Assembly (NCBI GenBank): GCA_027484025.1
Contig: JAIXTI010000197.1
Coordinates: 1 to 64,000 of the forward strand
DNA length: 64,000 bases
From: a bacterium
Lineage (GTDB): Bacteria > Gemmatimonadota > Gemmatimonadetes > Gemmatimonadales > Gemmatimonadaceae
Reading direction: 5' to 3'
Shown: piece after piece, positions 61,361 to 64,000 of the stretch
Numbering within the stretch: the stretch's first letter is position 1
Layout of the letters: each line of letters starts with the position of its first letter
Notes under the pieces: model-generated
Databases searched by the model: none
The model's input: only the letters and a program-made list of their open reading frames with translations
Told to the model about the DNA's origin: nothing
Program-made: the position numbers and the translations under genes

Positions 61361-62398
61361 CTATCGATCCCGCGACGGTGCGAGCGCGAGATGCACGATG
61401 CGCTCGCACAGATCGGGAAACAAGACACCCGCGGCCGCGGCGGCCTGTGGGATGAGACTGGTAGGCGTCATCCCCGGCAACGTGTTGGCCTCAAGACACC
61501 ACGGACGCCCCTCCGGGTCCAGCCGGAAGTCGATCCGCGCGTACCCCCCCAACTTGAGCGCCGCGAACGCCCGACGGGCCTGATCCGCCAGCGACGCCTG
61601 CACATGTGCCGGTAGTTCGGCGACGAACTCCTTCGCCATCCCTGGGGTGTACTTGCACTCGTAGTCGTACAACTCCTTGGCCGGAACGATCTCGATCGTC
61701 GGCAGCACGGCGTCGCCCAGAATGCCCACCGTCAGCTCCTGCCCCGGCACGAACCGCTCGATCATGACCTCGTCGTCGTAGCGGAACGCCTCCGTCACCG
61801 CCGGCGCCAGCTCGCCGGCCGCCCGCACAATGCTCAGCCCCACCGTGCTCCCCTGCTTGGACGGCTTCACCACCACCGGCCACCCCAGCTCGCGACCCAC
61901 GGCCTCGGCGTCGAGCTGCGACACGTCGGTGGGCGCCATGATCCAGTCGGCGGTATACACGCCGGCCGCCCGGAGCACGACCTTGCTGAGGTGCTTGTCC
62001 ATGGCGAGGGCGCTGGCGAGGTGGCCGCTGCCCGTATAGGGCACGCCAACCAAGTCGAGCAGCGCCTGCACGGTACCGTCTTCCCCTTGGCCGCCATGAA
62101 GCGCCAGGAAGACGCAATCCGCCTCGGTGAGCTCGGACATGGTGCCCAACGTCGGCGACAGCGATTGCGAGGCCATGCCGGCCAGCGCGTCTAGCGAGGG
62201 GGGCGCGCTGCCCACCCCGGCCGCCAGCATCCGCCGCTCGGTCTCGCGGGTGAGCACGCCCTCTGCCGGGTCGAGGCAGATGACCTCATGCCCCTTTTCG
62301 CGCAGCGCCTGCGCAATGCGGAGGCCGCTGGACAGCGAGACATCGCGTTCGGCGGAAACGCCGCCGAGGAGGACAGTAATTCGGAGAGGGCTCGACAT
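61361..62398 (-). CDS. ddl: D-alanine--D-alanine ligase
   Basis: 345 aa, ATP-grasp enzyme that makes D-Ala-D-Ala for peptidoglycan. 'VLLGGVSAERDVSLSSGLRI' at the N-terminus, 'VFLALHGGQGEDGTVQALLD', 'YTGSGHLASALAMDKHLSK', 'VVVKPSKQGSTVGLSIVR', 'GYARIDFRLD' and 'CLEANTLPGMTPTSLIPQAA'. It has the complete set of Ddl motifs. The YSG region is YTG here. It lies in a minus-strand unit with the rhomboid protease. Confidence 0.97.
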   Translation of the reverse strand: MSSPLRITVLLGGVSAERDVSLSSGLRIAQALREKGHEVICLDPAEGVLTRETERRMLAAGVGSAPPSLDALAGMASQSLSPTLGTMSELTEADCVFLALHGGQGEDGTVQALLDLVGVPYTGSGHLASALAMDKHLSKVVLRAAGVYTADWIMAPTDVSQLDAEAVGRELGWPVVVKPSKQGSTVGLSIVRAAGELAPAVTEAFRYDDEVMIERFVPGQELTVGILGDAVLPTIEIVPAKELYDYECKYTPGMAKEFVAELPAHVQASLADQARRAFAALKLGGYARIDFRLDPEGRPWCLEANTLPGMTPTSLIPQAAAAAGVLFPDLCERIVHLALAPSRDR

Positions 62399-62458
62399 AC
62401 TGCAAGCTACGCAGAATGCCGGTCGAGGGAAAACGGCAACGCGTCGGGCTAGGCGGCC

Positions 62459-62896
62459 TTACTGCCGGCCCGTACTCTCGAGCACGAACTGCACGATACG
62501 CGACAGCATGGCGCCATCGGGGATCTGCTCCCATTCGCGGACCACGTGCACCCGGTCGAACGCGTCGATGGTGACGTGCCGCCCTTCCCGCGGGGCGTCG
62601 GGGTCCAGCGCAATCCACGCCTGCCAGAGCGTCAGCCCCTGCGCGTTGAGGGCGACGCCGTGCGCGTCCTCCCAGGTGGAGGCGCGAGGGTCTGCGAAGA
62701 ACGCCGCCAGGCGGCCTTTACTGAAGTCGCGGAGTGGCTCACCGAGTGAATCAGTGAACTGGTCCAGTGCGTAGATCATGAAGCGGAATACGGAGGGAAG
62801 CCGCGCGAGACATCGCTCAGCCGTGTCATAGGGGAGACGGCAAACGCGCGCCGAAGTAACGATGAGCTTCGCTTCACTCCATTCCAGTTGCTGCAT
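62459..62896 (-). CDS. Hypothetical protein
   Basis: About 145 aa from the ATG at 62896 ('MQQLEWSEAKLIVTSARVCR'). No signal peptide or membrane segment. It has 'RFMIYALDQFTDSLGEPLRD', 'GRLAAFFADPRASTWEDAHG' and 'VREWEQIPDGAMLSRIVQFV'. I do not recognise the family. It is 60 bp upstream of ddl on the same strand and divergent from the small lipoprotein gene at 62966. Confidence 0.6.
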   Translation of the reverse strand: MQQLEWSEAKLIVTSARVCRLPYDTAERCLARLPSVFRFMIYALDQFTDSLGEPLRDFSKGRLAAFFADPRASTWEDAHGVALNAQGLTLWQAWIALDPDAPREGRHVTIDAFDRVHVVREWEQIPDGAMLSRIVQFVLESTGRQ

Positions 62897-62965
62897 ATTC
62901 ACCGGCGTAGTGACGCGACACGCCATCACGAGGTATGGCCTCCTGAACCGCTCATCGAGGCACTC

Positions 62966-63379
62966 ATGTATCGCGCATCATTGCTGACCCTTGCCGCACT
63001 CGCCGTTTTTTCGACCGGCTGCGAGCGCACGCCCGTCGACGCCGACGACACCGTCGACCCGCCGCGCAACGGTATCGTGGCCGGCACACTCGAAGTCACG
63101 GCCAAGCGCCCGAATCTCACGCTGCGCAACACCAGCGAGTTCATCGTCGGCTACACCATCGTGGACAGCGAGATGGCGACCATTGCCCTCTTCCCGCCGT
63201 GCGGCAACAGCTGCCCCACGCTCGTGCAGGGGGCAAGCATCGTGGTGCCGTACAGCGCCATCGGCGGCTACTCGACCGCGTCCAAGAAAGCCAACGTGCT
63301 CTGGTTCAAGTACCAGCGCAGCGCCGACGGCACGCTCAAGCCCATCGAGGGAGTGAACGTGGCGCAGGTGACGCTCTAA
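62966..63379 (+). CDS. Small lipoprotein of unknown function
   Basis: 137 aa from the ATG at 62966, giving a lipoprotein signal ('YRASLLTLAALAVFSTGCER', lipobox STGC). The mature domain is beta-like ('LEVTAKRPNLTLRNTSEFIV', 'GYTIVDSEMATIALFPPCGN', 'SCPTLVQGASIVVPYSAIGG') with a Cys pair in CGNSC. The sigma-factor gene follows 18 bp after the stop, so a shared transcript is possible. Function unknown. Confidence 0.75.
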   Translation: MYRASLLTLAALAVFSTGCERTPVDADDTVDPPRNGIVAGTLEVTAKRPNLTLRNTSEFIVGYTIVDSEMATIALFPPCGNSCPTLVQGASIVVPYSAIGGYSTASKKANVLWFKYQRSADGTLKPIEGVNVAQVTL

Positions 63380-63397
63380 CGCCCGGATCACTCGTCC

Positions 63398-63973
63398 GTG
63401 TCCACGCTCTCCGACGCGACCGCGTTTCGCCGCGTGCTGTTGCAGGCACGGCAGGGCGATCGCGTGAGCTTTGCGCAGCTCGTGGAGCATTACCATCCGC
63501 GCGCCATGCGCTTTGCGTTGCAGATGCTGCGCCATCGCGAAGACGCCGAGGAAGCGGTGCAGGACACGTTCGTGCGGGTGCACGACCATCTCGCGCGCTT
63601 TCGCGAGGACGCGCCCTTCGATCCGTGGTTCTTCCGCATTCTCGGTAACCGCTGTCGCACGCTGCTCGTGCGGCGTAAGCGGCATCACGACATCATCGAT
63701 TACGGTGACCTGCCGCATGATGCCGCGAGTGTCGAGACGGTCGACCTTCCCAGCGACCGCTTTACCCACGACGTGCACCGCGCGCTCGCCGAACTTCCGG
63801 CGGAGCAGCGCGAGGCGTTCCTGCTCCGCCATGTGAACGACATGGATTACGAAGAGATGACCATCGTCACCGGCGCCAAGGGATCGACCCTGCGCATGCG
63901 CGTCAAGCGTGCCATCGATGCACTCCGCAACCGGCTGCACGCCCCCATGCGCGAAGGAGCGTTTCATGACTGA
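63398..63973 (+). CDS. ECF-type RNA polymerase sigma factor
   Basis: 191 aa from a GTG. Sigma region 2 near residues 25-90 ('FAQLVEHYHPRAMRFALQML', 'EDAEEAVQDTFVRVHDHLAR') and region 4 near 125-180 ('LAELPAEQREAFLLRHVNDM', 'DYEEMTIVTGAKGSTLRMRV', 'KRAIDALRNRL'). It directs RNA polymerase to stress or envelope promoters. The next gene starts inside its last codons, as is usual for an anti-sigma factor gene. Confidence 0.92.
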   Translation: MSTLSDATAFRRVLLQARQGDRVSFAQLVEHYHPRAMRFALQMLRHREDAEEAVQDTFVRVHDHLARFREDAPFDPWFFRILGNRCRTLLVRRKRHHDIIDYGDLPHDAASVETVDLPSDRFTHDVHRALAELPAEQREAFLLRHVNDMDYEEMTIVTGAKGSTLRMRVKRAIDALRNRLHAPMREGAFHD

Positions 63974-64000
63974 CCGCGATCGCCGCTCCGAGCGGAACCA
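63966..64000 (+). CDS. Start of next gene, probable anti-sigma factor (partial)
   Basis: The ATG at 63966 overlaps the sigma-factor stop by 8 bp; GAAGGAG lies shortly before. Only 'MTDRDRRSERN' is visible. The anti-sigma assignment rests on position alone. Confidence 0.45.
   Translation, partial: MTDRDRRSERN

Overview
The window is a high-GC bacterial chromosome segment that most resembles Gemmatimonadota (Gemmatimonas-like). I infer this from the secreted carboxypeptidase-regulatory/TonB-plug proteins, a SusC/SusD locus in a non-Bacteroidetes-like high-GC genome, and the paired WYL regulators. No taxonomic marker such as rRNA is present. Most genes are tightly packed, often with 4-bp ATGA or GTGA overlaps.

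Layout. (1) 1-5026: four tandem minus-strand paralogs, each a signal peptide, carboxypeptidase-like repeats and a TonB plug-like domain without a beta-barrel. (2) 5127-7615: ahcY preceded by an ArsR-methyltransferase fusion (SahR-like) with an operator-like inverted repeat. (3) 7729-10924: MgtC-type membrane protein, then mlaE-mlaD without an ATPase gene. A roughly 210-bp palindromic dispersed element (copy A) fills the gap to a tandem-Usp gene. (4) 12328-28416: a PUL-like uronate locus with susC, susD, two GH2 enzymes, an SDR-type uxuB, uxuA and a CE6-type esterase. Next to it is a GntR/FadR-type regulator divergent from an SGNH hydrolase, with a perfect palindrome over both start codons. (5) 28454-35964: small membrane protein, pafC-pafB-like WYL pair, matC-matB malonate genes, a degenerate RelA-type HD protein and an MFS exporter. 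(6) 36060-38536: a lower-GC patch with a small secreted protein and a JAMM-like lipoprotein gene cut by an in-frame amber codon. (7) 38984-53183: M48 protease, lipoprotein plus TonB receptor with an 11-11-11 inverted repeat, queD, dispersed element copy B, HD hydrolase, IorAB-type molybdenum hydroxylase, EamA exporter, ene-reductase, SDR and amidohydrolase. (8) 53390-59784: composite island at tRNA-Phe(GAA). (9) 59936-64000: queF, rhomboid protease, ddl, two small proteins and an ECF sigma factor with the start of the next gene.

The island is the most unusual part. A 46-bp piece of the tRNA-Phe 3' half occurs three times (53390, 55634, 59708). Each copy is accompanied by a pair of TCCCTCAGT sites spaced exactly 22 bp apart, as expected for integrase arm sites. 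Between the copies lie higBA, hipBA with six evenly spaced operator-like palindromes, and an orphan AbiEi-like regulator behind two perfect 32-bp palindromes. Only the C-terminal part of a tyrosine recombinase remains.

Start codons were chosen from signal peptides, overlaps and Shine-Dalgarno-like sequences. Functions are read from family motifs by eye; no database search was run.
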